DNA from: JANYCG01 sp031365665
Lineage (GTDB): Bacteria; Pseudomonadota; Gammaproteobacteria; Burkholderiales; Burkholderiaceae_C
Direction: 5' to 3'
Assembly (NCBI GenBank): GCA_031365665.1
Contig: JANLYO010000082.1
Span: 1 to 25,215 of the forward strand
DNA: 25,215 nt
The notes under the pieces are model-generated. The model did not search any database and had not been told where the DNA came from. It saw only the letters and a program-made list of their open reading frames with translations. This document shows, one piece after another, positions 16,575 through 24,094 of this stretch. Each line of letters begins with the position of its first letter. Position 1 is the stretch's first letter. Made by a program: the position numbers and the translations under genes.

Positions 16575-17075
16575 ATGATCCACACCCTGACCTTCAAATA
16601 TTTCCCAAAGATTGCAAGATCGTTGTTGGTGGTTTCCAGCGTGGCGTTGATGGTTCTGCTGATGCCGGTGGCGAACGCGGCCGATACTCCCAAAGGCCCG
16701 ACGACCAGCGAACGCTTGGAAGGCGCCCGCAAAGCCATTGAAGCCAAAGACTGGAGCAAGGCCATGTTTGAGCTCAATCAGGCACTGCGCGAAGAGTCAC
16801 GCAACGCGGATGTCCACAATTTGCTGGGTTACACCTACCGCAAGCGCGCGACGCCTGATTTGGCCAAGGCGTTTGACCACTACAAGACGGCGCTGAACCT
16901 CAACCCCAAACATAAAGGCGCCCACGAGTACATCGGCGAAGCCTACCTCATGGACAAGAAGCCTGCCGAGGCTGAAAAACATCTGGCGCAACTTGAAGCC
17001 CTGTGCGGCAACAAGACGTGTGAGGAATATGCAGACTTGGCAAAATCCATTGCGGACTACAAGGCGAAGAACTGA
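16575..17075 (+). CDS. Exported tetratricopeptide-repeat protein, 166 aa
   Basis: A small periplasmic TPR protein, presumably a protein-protein interaction module. The N-terminus has a basic segment (FKYFPKIARS) and a hydrophobic core (LLVVSSVALMVLLM), with likely cleavage after VANA at residue 35. About three TPR units follow: about 45-78 (ARKAIEAKDWSKAMFELNQA), 79-112 (LGYTYRKRATPDLAKAFDHY with the A-L-x-L-N-P terminator) and 115-146 (AHEYIGEAYLMDKKPAEAEKH). C144 and C149 flank a short loop after the last repeat and could form a disulfide in the periplasm. The SD AGGAG at 16564-16568 supports the start. The gene is convergent with the SRPBCC gene across a strong inverted repeat. Partners are not indicated; proximity to a type Vb locus is suggestive only. 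Confidence 0.9.
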   Translation: MIHTLTFKYFPKIARSLLVVSSVALMVLLMPVANAADTPKGPTTSERLEGARKAIEAKDWSKAMFELNQALREESRNADVHNLLGYTYRKRATPDLAKAFDHYKTALNLNPKHKGAHEYIGEAYLMDKKPAEAEKHLAQLEALCGNKTCEEYADLAKSIADYKAKN

Positions 17076-17134
17076 GAGCCTTCGCGGCGGAGTGTGAGGC
17101 GGCAATTTTTCGCCAGGCCCGCTCCAAGAAAAAT

Positions 17135-17184
17135 TAGCCCCCTCGGGGGGCAGCGACCCGCGCAGCGGTGGAGCGTGGGGGCTA
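17135..17184. terminator. Comamonadaceae-type intergenic inverted-repeat element, probable bidirectional terminator
   Basis: An 8-bp perfect outer stem, TAGCCCCC (17135-17142) with GGGGGCTA (17177-17184), encloses CAGCGACCCGCGCAGCGG. The left arm can also fold on itself as CCCCCTCGGGGGG. It lies between the convergent TPR and SRPBCC genes, where a terminator for both is expected. The bases 17182-17184 are simultaneously the TAG stop of the leftward SRPBCC gene. I recall near-identical sequences dispersed between genes in Acidovorax, Polaromonas and related genomes; a second copy was not found in this window. Confidence 0.65.
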
Positions 17185-17652
17185 CACCTCACCGCCAAAC
17201 TTTTTCGTCAAATTGGCGATGTATTTGTCGGTCATCTTCTCGAACTCGCCTTCAACAATCGGCGCCACCACCATCTTCATCAGACCGGGCAGGGGAATCG
17301 CCAGGTCGCCTTTGACTTCGAGTGTGAGCTTGGTGGATTTTTTGTTGTCCTTGATCAGCCAGTTGCCTGAGACCTGGGCGTTGCCGACGTCCTTCACAGG
17401 TGTCCAGACAATCGTACCCTTGGATTTGTTGGACACATATTTCGAGGCGTAGATGGTTTGCAGGTTGATCGACGCGACGCCAATTTTTTCCATCTCCCAG
17501 CGGTAGACGCCGCCGCCTACATCCACCAGTTTGTCCACCTTCGGGAAGAAGCCGGCCGACTCGGGCACGTTGGCTAAAAGCTCAAACACGTCGGCGAATT
17601 TCGCCTTGACTTCGAATTCGTATCCCAGATCGATGCTGACGTTGACGGTCAT
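17182..17652 (-). CDS. SRPBCC (START-like / polyketide cyclase fold) family protein, 156 aa
   Basis: A small soluble hydrophobic-ligand-binding fold protein; the ligand is unknown. The sequence shows the SRPBCC order: an N-terminal beta-strand with acidic and aromatic residues (YEFEVKAKFADVFELLANVP), a helix leading to ESAGFFPKVDKLVDVGGGVY (residues 31-50), successive beta-strands (RWEMEKIGVA, TIVWTPVKDVGNAQVSG, STKLTLEVKGDLAIPLPGL) and the long C-terminal helix (residues 128-150, EGEFEKMTDKYIANLTKKF). The length is typical. An SD AGGAG (17663-17659) lies 6 nt before the ATG. It follows the VTT gene by 61 nt on the same strand and is probably the last gene of the nudC operon. The stop codon lies within the terminator-like repeat. 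The fold assignment is good; function is open. Confidence 0.85.
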   Translation of the reverse strand: MTVNVSIDLGYEFEVKAKFADVFELLANVPESAGFFPKVDKLVDVGGGVYRWEMEKIGVASINLQTIYASKYVSNKSKGTIVWTPVKDVGNAQVSGNWLIKDNKKSTKLTLEVKGDLAIPLPGLMKMVVAPIVEGEFEKMTDKYIANLTKKFGGEV

Positions 17653-17713
17653 TGAAGGCTCCTGATGGGTTTATGAAGGTCGCGCGGGCGCAGTCACCCG
17701 TTGCTACCCGAGT

Positions 17714-18283
17714 TTACAAACTCTTCAGGCCTTTGGCCAAAACGTCAAAAAACACGCAAAAAAAAGTGATGGGCAGGGGCAAACCCAGCAGGCTTCCCAG
17801 CATGTAGTCGCGCAGGCGGATGCCCGACATCGCCAATGTGACGTTCAGCGCGGGCAAAGTTTGCATCAGCGTGCGCAGCACGAACACAGAACGCACGGGC
17901 CGCGCGTGCAGGCGTTTGAGGATACGCTGGGCGAAGCGCCCTTTGAGCTGTGCCAGCGCATCACTGCCGATCCAGCGGAACACCAAAAAGGTGACCAGGC
18001 AGGAGACGCTTGCTGCGAGGTAAGTGACCAGGCCACCCCACACCTGGCCGAGCGACAACACCGCCGCCGCCAGAAACACCAGGCCCGGCACATGGATCAG
18101 GTTGCCCAGTGAAAACAGCGCCACAAAAAGCGAAATGCCGATCAGCTTGTGCGCCAGAAAGGCCTCGCGCACATAGGCCAGGTTGAAGTTCTCGCGCACA
18201 CCCGTGAGATCCACCGCCAGGAACAGAAGCAGGGTGAAACCCAGTGCGCCCCATAGCCGGGGATGCGAGAGTGTGCCGTTCAT
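17714..18283 (-). CDS. TVP38/TMEM64 (VTT/DedA-like) inner-membrane protein, 189 aa
   Basis: A polytopic inner-membrane protein of the VTT domain superfamily; relatives have roles in lipid scrambling or undecaprenyl-phosphate handling and membrane homeostasis, but no specific role can be read here. Hydrophobic segments lie at about 11-26, 45-63, 66-103 (with the family-like stretch HVPGLVFLAAAVLSLGQVWG then TYLAASVSCLVTFLVFRWIG), and 158-182. Between them is the conserved R-x-x-P-type loop LRTLMQTLPALNVTLAMSGI (residues 136-155), followed by RLRDYMLGSLLGLPLP. The start ATG lies 13 nt after the nudC stop with a CAGG SD between, indicating an operon. It is slightly shorter than many TVP38 proteins (about 200-230 aa). 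Confidence 0.82.
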   Translation of the reverse strand: MNGTLSHPRLWGALGFTLLLFLAVDLTGVRENFNLAYVREAFLAHKLIGISLFVALFSLGNLIHVPGLVFLAAAVLSLGQVWGGLVTYLAASVSCLVTFLVFRWIGSDALAQLKGRFAQRILKRLHARPVRSVFVLRTLMQTLPALNVTLAMSGIRLRDYMLGSLLGLPLPITFFCVFFDVLAKGLKSL

Positions 18284-18296
18284 TCGACGACCTGAA

Positions 18297-19115
18297 TCAA
18301 GGCAAGTGGGCGCGTATCAAGGCGCTGGCCACCGAGATGCCGTGCGGTATCGGCGGCAGTTCGTCACCCGGCCCGAACCAGCGGGCCTCGGCGATTTCTG
18401 CTTCGTCGATGCGGATGTCGCCGCTTTCGTATTCAGCGGTGTAGGCGATCATCAGTGAATGGGGGAAGGGCCAGGGCTGGCTGGCGAAGTAACGGATGGC
18501 GCCCACCTTCAAGCCGACCTCTTCAAACACCTCGCGGTGGATCGCGTCTTCCACCGATTCGCCGGCTTCGACAAAACCCGCCAGCGCCGTGAAGAAGCCC
18601 GTGGGTGAGGCGATGTGGCGCGCCAGCAGCAGGGCATCCTGGCGCTGCACCAGCACCATCATGGCCGGTGAAATGCGCGGGTAGGCGGCGAAACCGCAAG
18701 CCGGGCACTTCATGCAGCGTTCGCCCGCGAGTTGGGTGGTGGGCGTGGCGCACACGCCGCAAAAGCGGTGGGTGCGGGCCCATTCGCCGATCTGGAAAGC
18801 GCGCCCGGCGACAGAGAGCCGCTCGTCATCCAGAACGCCGAAGAGTGAACGCAGCTTGCGGAATTGATAACCCGATCCCGTCACAGCAGACTTGGGTGCG
18901 GCCACGGTCTGGCAATACACATCACCCAACTGGCCCACTGGCTGAAAGCTCAGGGTGTCCAGGCCCAGCGCGCGCAGATGTTGGGCATTTGGCAGCGCCA
19001 AATCGCCTTCACGCACCAGCAGCGCGTCGCCCTGGAAGATGAAATTGAGGGGCTCGGGGTGGTTTTGCGCGTGAACCAGCGCGGTGAAGTGTTTGGGGGT
19101 TTCCAGCATGGTCAT
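18297..19115 (-). CDS. nudC: NADH/NAD+ pyrophosphatase NudC (NUDIX hydrolase, also RNA deNADding family)
   Basis: It hydrolyses NAD(H) to NMN(H) and AMP; E. coli NudC also removes NAD caps from RNA. From the chosen ATG the protein is 272 residues (E. coli NudC 257). It carries a zinc-ribbon with CGVC (119-122) and CPAC (137-140), plus an extra C134. The Nudix box G180-x5-E186-x7-R194-E195-V-F-E198-E199-V-G-L is complete. The NudC-specific SQPWPFP follows at 212-218. The frame stays open upstream to 19511, but that extension overlaps the divergent receptor gene and has no family similarity, so the ATG at 19115 was preferred; 19109 and 19136 are alternatives, none with a clear SD. It is the first gene of a probable nudC-VTT-SRPBCC operon. 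Confidence 0.95.
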   Translation of the reverse strand: MTMLETPKHFTALVHAQNHPEPLNFIFQGDALLVREGDLALPNAQHLRALGLDTLSFQPVGQLGDVYCQTVAAPKSAVTGSGYQFRKLRSLFGVLDDERLSVAGRAFQIGEWARTHRFCGVCATPTTQLAGERCMKCPACGFAAYPRISPAMMVLVQRQDALLLARHIASPTGFFTALAGFVEAGESVEDAIHREVFEEVGLKVGAIRYFASQPWPFPHSLMIAYTAEYESGDIRIDEAEIAEARWFGPGDELPPIPHGISVASALIRAHLP

Positions 19116-19193
19116 GGATGCTACAGCGAATATCATGGGGACTGATTTGCCGATGTGTTCCGAGTCGGTTCCTATGACGATTGGAGACCTTAC

Positions 19194-20165
19194 ATGATTG
19201 ATCGCAGAACTATTTTGCACGGCACCGCCGCCGCCGCCGCCAGCCTGGCGTTTCCCGCACACGTGGGGGCGCAGGCCTATCCAGCGCGGGCCATCCGGTA
19301 CATTTGCCCCTGGCCAGCCGGTGGCTCGACAGACGTGGTGATGCGCGCGATTGGTGAAAGCGCGGGCAAGACACTGGGCACCACCGTCATCATCGACAAC
19401 AAACCGGGCGCGGGCGGCATGATGGCCCCGAACGAACTGGTCAACGCCAAGCCCGACGGCTACACGCTGGCGCAGCTGCCGCAGGGCGTATTCCGCATTC
19501 CGCACATGCAAAAAACGCAGTTTGACACCTTGAAAGATTTCACCTGGATTGCCTGCCTCACGGGCTACACCTTCGGCCTGGTGGTGCCCGCTTCATCGCC
19601 GATCCAGAGCGTCAAGGACTACGTGGATTTCGCCCGCGCCAACCCTGAAAAAATGACCTACGGCCACACCGGCCTGGGCACCAGCCCGCACCTGGCGATC
19701 GAAGAGTTTGCGCAGAGAGCCGGCATCAAACTCACCAATGTGCCCTTCAAAGGCAATGCCGAAAACATGCAGGCGATTTTGGGCGGCCACATCATGTCGG
19801 CCAGCGACGCCACCGGCTGGGGCACACACGTGGACGCGGGCAAACTGCGCCTCTTGGCCACCTACGGCAGCAAACGCACCAAACGTTGGCCCAACGTGCC
19901 GACACTGGACGAACTGGGCTACAAAACGGTGTCCGATTCTCCCTTCGGCGTGGGCGGTCCCAAAGGCATGGACCCGGCCCTCGTCAAAACCATCCACGAC
20001 GCGTTCAAGAAAACCCTGGACGACCCGGCGGTGCTTGCCGTGTTCGAGAAGTACGATCAGTCGGTGATTTACATGAACACCGAGCAATACACCAAGTTCG
20101 CCCGGGAAAGTTTCGCATCTGAAAAAGCGTTGATTGAGAAGCTGGGGTTGGCTGGTAAGGGGTGA
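19194..20165 (+). CDS. Bug-family (TctC-like) tripartite tricarboxylate transporter periplasmic solute-binding protein, 323 aa
   Basis: A periplasmic receptor of the Bug family, typically binding carboxylates or related small acids. The start ATG at 19194 is supported by the SD GGAG (19183-19186, 7 nt away); an upstream in-frame ATG at 19155 would add 13 residues with no signal-like character. The N-terminus DRRTILHG followed by an Ala-rich hydrophobic stretch looks like a Tat or Sec signal, cleaved near HVGAQA. Mature-protein family motifs include YPARAIRYICPWPAGGSTDV (29-48), IIDNKPGAGGMMAPNELVNA (66-85), KPDGYTL, the central YGHTGLGTSPHLA, and the C-terminal RWPNVPTLDELG. No TctA/TctB membrane genes are adjacent, so it is an orphan receptor, as is common in Burkholderiales. 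Ligand unknown. Confidence 0.94.
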   Translation: MIDRRTILHGTAAAAASLAFPAHVGAQAYPARAIRYICPWPAGGSTDVVMRAIGESAGKTLGTTVIIDNKPGAGGMMAPNELVNAKPDGYTLAQLPQGVFRIPHMQKTQFDTLKDFTWIACLTGYTFGLVVPASSPIQSVKDYVDFARANPEKMTYGHTGLGTSPHLAIEEFAQRAGIKLTNVPFKGNAENMQAILGGHIMSASDATGWGTHVDAGKLRLLATYGSKRTKRWPNVPTLDELGYKTVSDSPFGVGGPKGMDPALVKTIHDAFKKTLDDPAVLAVFEKYDQSVIYMNTEQYTKFARESFASEKALIEKLGLAGKG

Positions 20166-20260
20166 ATTCAGGGCCTTCGTTCGTGGTGGGGCGGTTGCGG
20201 CGACGAGGCAAGGGGCGTGCGGTGCCGACAAATTGCAGGCTGACTCCCACTCGGCGGATT

Positions 20261-21157
20261 TTAAGAATCCACAAACAGCGCCTCAAACCCCTGCAAAGGC
20301 TCAAACCGCTTGTTGTTGTAACGCAGACGCGTCGGGCCGGGCAGGGCGCGGGTTTTGACGGAATGGCGCGCGTCGCCCGGATAGGTCAATACGCGCACGC
20401 CGTGTTCGTCGTCAAAGGGCTCGGGCTGCACCACGGGAGGCTTCTGGCTCTGGGCGGCGCTGAGCGCTTCTTGCACGTTGCGGTAACGTGACAGGTGCGC
20501 CAGGCTCATGATCTGCGGCGGGGCGAGTTCAATTTGCCCATCCCGGTATTGCTCCAGCGCGGCGCGCGGCGTGAGCCAGACACTTTCGATCGCCTCGTGG
20601 TTGTCATGCCGCGCGGTTTGCGTGGCTGGCACGGTGGCGAGGAAAAAGCGCGTGTCAAAACGCTTGTTCATCATCGAGGGCACCTGGGGGGTGATCCAGC
20701 GCGACCAGGGCGTGAGGCTGCTGGCTTGCAAACGCAGGCGCATCATCGCCAGCACTTCCTCAAACGAGCGGCCTTCCCGCAGCAACGCGCTGGCCTGCGC
20801 GGCATCTTCGGCAGTGGCGTTTTGCGCGTACAAAACACCGGACTCTTCAAACGCTTCGCGCAGCGCAGCAACATAAAGGCCCGCAGCCGTCAGCGCTTGC
20901 AGCTCGGGCTCGCACAAAGTGGCATGCAGGGCTTCGGGCGTCACGTCCAGATGGGCGTCCATGTCCAGCTCGGCGTCGAAACGGTCCACCTTGCCGCCGG
21001 GGAATACGTAGGCGCCGCCCAAGACATCCGAGAGGCCGTTGCGTTTGAGCAAAAACACTTCGAGAGGTGATGGCCCTGCGTGTGCGCTGTCACGCAGCAT
21101 GACCACGGTAGCGGCCGGACGCGCCGGGCCCGACACAAATTGAGAGTTGATTTCCAT
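20261..21157 (-). CDS. NUDIX hydrolase, NUDT19/RP2-like (candidate acyl-CoA or related diphosphatase), 298 aa
   Basis: A cytoplasmic Nudix hydrolase of the long-insert type. GGAYVFPGGKVD (47-58) begins the fold. After an insertion of about 40 residues comes the catalytic helix ALREAFEESGVL (98-109), with R100-E101 and E104-E105 as the REx2EE core. So the Nudix box is split relative to the standard 23-residue form, as in the NUDT19 family. The continuation SSLTPWSRWITPQVPSMMNK (151-170) then FDTRFFLA also matches that family. The start is the first ATG after an in-frame TAA. A good AAGGAG lies 17 nt upstream but is better spaced (9 nt) to an out-of-frame ATG at about 21165. Convergent with the Bug gene (95 nt gap) and divergent from fhs. 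Substrate is inferred from the family only. Confidence 0.88.
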   Translation of the reverse strand: MEINSQFVSGPARPAATVVMLRDSAHAGPSPLEVFLLKRNGLSDVLGGAYVFPGGKVDRFDAELDMDAHLDVTPEALHATLCEPELQALTAAGLYVAALREAFEESGVLYAQNATAEDAAQASALLREGRSFEEVLAMMRLRLQASSLTPWSRWITPQVPSMMNKRFDTRFFLATVPATQTARHDNHEAIESVWLTPRAALEQYRDGQIELAPPQIMSLAHLSRYRNVQEALSAAQSQKPPVVQPEPFDDEHGVRVLTYPGDARHSVKTRALPGPTRLRYNNKRFEPLQGFEALFVDS

Positions 21158-21218
21158 GCGTCCATGTTAAACCGCTCCTTGGTGGAAGCGGCGCGCGGTG
21201 GTTTTACACTGGCGTGCC

Positions 21219-21234
21219 CCGCAGGGTCCTGCGG
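21219..21234. promoter_or_regulatory. 16-bp palindrome in the fhs leader
   Basis: CCGCAGG-GT-CCTGCGG is a perfect 7-bp inverted repeat with a 2-nt centre. It lies 55 nt before the fhs ATG and just after a possible -10 hexamer TACACT (21205-21210), which has no well-spaced -35. It could be an operator or a short leader hairpin. It is not followed by a T-run, so it is not a typical terminator. Confidence 0.35.
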
Positions 21235-21288
21235 CCTCTTCGCGTTTGCCCCATTTGCCCACTTCACCCACTGACCATTGTCAATCGC

Positions 21289-22962
21289 ATGCAAAGTGAC
21301 ATCACCATCGCCCAGGCCGCTTCATTGCGGCGAATCAGCGAACTCGCCCAGGAGCAGGCTGGCATCCCCGAAGAAGCGCTCGAAGCCTACGGCAAATACA
21401 AAGCCAAGTTGTCGCTCAACTATTGCGCCTCGCTGGCTGGCAAACCCAAGGGCAGGCTGATTCTGGTCACAGCGATCTCGCCCACGCCCGCAGGGGAAGG
21501 CAAGACGACCACCACGGTCGGACTGGGCGATGCGCTGAATCTCCTGGGCAAGAAAACCATCATCTGCCTGCGCGAGCCTTCTCTGGGGCCGGTGTTTGGC
21601 ATGAAGGGCGGTGCGGCGGGCGGCGGCATGGCCCAAGTGGTGCCAATGGAGGACATCAACCTGCATTTCACCGGCGATTTTTCGGCCATCGCGCTGGCGC
21701 ACAACCTGCTGGCGGCGCTGATGGACAACCACATCCACCACGGCAACGCCTTGGGCTTTGATGTGCGGCGCATTGCTTTCAAACGTGTGGTGGACATGAA
21801 TGACCGAGCGCTGCGCCACATCACCGTAGCCCTAGGTGGCCCGGCCAATGGGTTCCCGCGCGAAGACGGTTTTGACATCGTCGTGGCCTCAGAAGTGATG
21901 GCGATTTTTTGCCTGGCCACGAGTCTCGCGGACTTGAAGAAACGGCTGGGCCGCATCGTGGTCGGTTACACGGCATCGCAAACTCCGATCTTGGCCAGCG
22001 ATCTCAAAGCCCACGGCGCGATGGCCGCGCTTTTGAAGGACGCGCTCGCGCCCAACCTGGTGCAGACGCTGGAGAATAACCTGGCCTTCATCCACGGCGG
22101 GCCGTTTGCCAATATCGCGCACGGCTGCAATTCGGTGTTGGCCACGTCCACCGCGTTGAAGCTGGCCGATTATGTCGTGACCGAAGCCGGTTTTGGTGCC
22201 GATTTGGGGGCCGAGAAATTCATCGACATCAAATGCCGAAAATCGGGCTTGCGGCCTGACGCCGTGGTGCTGGTGGCGACCATCCGTGCGCTCAAGTACC
22301 ACGGCGGTGTCGAGGTCAAAGACGTGGCGCTTGAAAATCCCGATGCCCTGGCCCGTGGGCTGGTGAATCTGGAGCGGCATCTGTGCAACATGCGCGAACA
22401 CTTTGGCCTGCCCTGTGTGGTGGCCATCAACCACCGCACCGAAGACACGCTTGCCGAGGTGGCTTTGCTCAAAGCCTGTGCGGCCCGCCTCGGTGTGGAC
22501 GTGGTGCTGGCCCGCCATTGGGCCGAAGGCGGCTCGGGGGCCACCGAGCTGGCGCAGGCGGTGGTCAAGCTGTGTGAGTTGCCGAATCAATTCAAGTTTG
22601 GGTATGGCGATGAACAGCCGCTGTGGGACAAAGTGCATGCTGTCGCCATCAAGATCTATGGCGCTTCGGGTGTTGAGGCGAGCGACAAAGTCAAGGCGCA
22701 AATTGCCAGTTTGCAAAACAGCGGCTATGGCCACTTTCCGGTATGCATTGCCAAGACGCAGTACTCCTTTTCCTCCGACGCCAAATTGCGCGGGGCGCCC
22801 AACGGCCACACGCTGCAAATACGCGAGGTCCGTCTTGCGGCGGGTGCTGAATTTGTGGTGATGGTTTGCGGTGACGTGTTGACGATGCCGGGGCTGCCCC
22901 AAGTGCCGTCGGCTGAGCGAATTGACGTGGATGAGCACGGGAGAATTTCCGGTCTGTTTTAG
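21289..22962 (+). CDS. fhs: Formate--tetrahydrofolate ligase (10-formyl-THF synthetase)
   Basis: It makes 10-formyl-THF from formate, THF and ATP, feeding one-carbon metabolism. The 557-residue length is typical. The nucleotide-binding loop TPAGEGKTTTT is at 66-76, and the second family signature VATIRALKYHGG at 329-340. The first signature appears as GMKGGAAGGGM (104-114), with Met in place of the usual final Tyr, followed by AQVVPMEDINLHFTGDF. The open frame begins at 21214, but the 25 extra residues (MPRRVLRPLRVCP...) look non-homologous, and the ATG at 21289 gives the normal N-terminus ending helix SLRRISELAQEQAG. No clear SD is seen before either start. It is divergent from the Nudix gene and followed after 91 nt by an SDR gene. 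The enzyme is an essentially certain call. Confidence 0.97.
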   Translation: MQSDITIAQAASLRRISELAQEQAGIPEEALEAYGKYKAKLSLNYCASLAGKPKGRLILVTAISPTPAGEGKTTTTVGLGDALNLLGKKTIICLREPSLGPVFGMKGGAAGGGMAQVVPMEDINLHFTGDFSAIALAHNLLAALMDNHIHHGNALGFDVRRIAFKRVVDMNDRALRHITVALGGPANGFPREDGFDIVVASEVMAIFCLATSLADLKKRLGRIVVGYTASQTPILASDLKAHGAMAALLKDALAPNLVQTLENNLAFIHGGPFANIAHGCNSVLATSTALKLADYVVTEAGFGADLGAEKFIDIKCRKSGLRPDAVVLVATIRALKYHGGVEVKDVALENPDALARGLVNLERHLCNMREHFGLPCVVAINHRTEDTLAEVALLKACAARLGVDVVLARHWAEGGSGATELAQAVVKLCELPNQFKFGYGDEQPLWDKVHAVAIKIYGASGVEASDKVKAQIASLQNSGYGHFPVCIAKTQYSFSSDAKLRGAPNGHTLQIREVRLAAGAEFVVMVCGDVLTMPGLPQVPSAERIDVDEHGRISGLF

Positions 22963-23053
22963 CTTTTGCGGTTTTGGGGGAGTGGAGTGGCTGTGCGCAC
23001 CCCCTTAAACTTGCCACTGTTCATCCAGCAACCCCGAAAACACAGGAAAACAA

Positions 23054-23968
23054 ATGAGCATTGATTTCAAAGGCCAGGTCGCCATCGTCACTGGAGCAGG
23101 CAACGGCCTGGGCCGCCAACACGCCTTGGCATTGGCCAAACGCGGCGCCAAAGTAGTGGTGAATGATCTGGGTGGCGCGCGTGATGGCACAGGCGGCTCA
23201 GTCAGCGCCGCGCAAGCGGTGGTGGATGAAATCAAGGCTGCGGGCGGCGAGGCAATTGCCAACGGCGCCTCCGTCACCGACTACGAGGCCGTGCAGGCCA
23301 TGGTGCAGCAGGCGGTTGACACCTGGGGCCGGGTCGATATTTTGGTCAACAACGCGGGCATCCTGCGCGACAAGAGTTTTGCCAAGATGGACATGGCCGA
23401 CTTTCGCCTGGTGATGGACGTTCATTTGATGGGCGCGGTGCACTGCTGCAAGGCGGTGTGGCCGATCATGAACGCGCAGAAATACGGGCGCATCATCATG
23501 ACCACGTCCAGCTCCGGCCTGTACGGCAACTTCGGCCAGACGAACTACGGCGCGGCCAAGATGGCGCTGGTGGGCCTGATGCAGACGCTGAGCATCGAAG
23601 GCGCGAAGAATGACATCCGCGTCAACTGCCTGGCGCCCACCGCCGCCACCCGCATGACCGAAGACCTGATGACCGAAGCCGTGCTCAAGGCCCTGCAGCC
23701 CGAAGCTGTGGTGCCCGCCATGCTGGTGATGGCCTCGCGCGATGCGCCGACCCGCGCGATTTTGTGTGCCGGCGCAGGCACGTTCGAAGCCGCCCACGTG
23801 ACACTCACGCAGGGCCTGTGGCTGGGCTCAGACGACAGCACGCCCGAACGCCTGGTGGCCCATTTGGGCGAGGCCACCGACCGCGCAGGCGACATCGTGC
23901 CGCAAAGCGGTGCTGCGCAAGGCAGCAACGAGATGGGCAAAGCGGCTGCGGCCAAGGTCAGAGCTTGA
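23054..23968 (+). CDS. SDR-family oxidoreductase, peroxisomal multifunctional enzyme type 2-like (3-hydroxyacyl-CoA dehydrogenase candidate), 304 aa
   Basis: A short-chain dehydrogenase most like the N-terminal dehydrogenase domain of HSD17B4/MFE-2, suggesting oxidation of 3-hydroxyacyl-CoA or a related substrate with NAD(P). The Rossmann motif TGAGNGLG is at 13-20, an N-D-L-G-G-A-R-D stretch follows beta2 (37-44), NNAG is at 99-102, and the catalytic set is Ser152 with Y165-x3-K169 in SSSGLYGNFGQTNYGAAK. The Ser-to-Tyr spacing of 13 and the YGNFGQTNY context are those of MFE-2. The C-terminal about 50 residues (LGSDDSTPERLVAHLGEATD onwards) extend past a standard 250-aa SDR. SD AGGA at 23044-23047, 6 nt before the ATG. 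No hydratase or thiolase neighbour is visible, so the pathway is unproven. Confidence 0.92.
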   Translation: MSIDFKGQVAIVTGAGNGLGRQHALALAKRGAKVVVNDLGGARDGTGGSVSAAQAVVDEIKAAGGEAIANGASVTDYEAVQAMVQQAVDTWGRVDILVNNAGILRDKSFAKMDMADFRLVMDVHLMGAVHCCKAVWPIMNAQKYGRIIMTTSSSGLYGNFGQTNYGAAKMALVGLMQTLSIEGAKNDIRVNCLAPTAATRMTEDLMTEAVLKALQPEAVVPAMLVMASRDAPTRAILCAGAGTFEAAHVTLTQGLWLGSDDSTPERLVAHLGEATDRAGDIVPQSGAAQGSNEMGKAAAAKVRA

Positions 23969-24033
23969 GGCAGCGCGGCAGGTGGGCTTTTGCAGCCGGG
24001 CGGGCCAGGTGGGCTGGCCGGTGGTAAACCTTG

Positions 24034-24063
24034 TTGACAGGCGGCGCTATTCATCATCATGAT
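24034..24063 (+). promoter_or_regulatory. Candidate sigma-70 promoter for the ABC solute-binding protein gene
   Basis: TTGACA (24034-24039, consensus) is followed after 18 nt by CATGAT (24058-24063, 4 of 6), about 30 nt before the ATG. Just upstream, CAGGTGGGCT occurs twice as a direct repeat (23979-23988 and 24006-24015), and GGCCA/TGGCC forms a 5-bp inverted repeat (24003-24019). The exact -35 makes this the better of the promoter candidates in the window. Confidence 0.42.
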
Positions 24064-24094
24064 GGGGCACTATTCCTACAAGAGAGACAAAACC

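Noticed and set aside
19155..19193. Upstream ATG (19155) as the start of the Bug receptor
   Set aside because: It would add 13 residues that mask the signal peptide, while GGAG at 19183-19186 is correctly spaced to the ATG at 19194.
19116..19511. 132-residue N-terminal extension of nudC
   Set aside because: The extension overlaps the divergent Bug gene's signal peptide and mature start, looks like antisense coding, and is absent from NudC proteins.
22976..23004. GGGGG...CCCCC hairpin as a terminator between fhs and the SDR gene
   Set aside because: The stem needs a bulge, the loop is long, and only TTAAAC follows rather than a T-run, so readthrough or a random match is as likely.
24051..24065. 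ATCATCATGATG repeat as a simple-sequence phase-variation tract
   Set aside because: The tract is only three short units, imperfect, and lies in the untranslated leader; too short for slippage claims.
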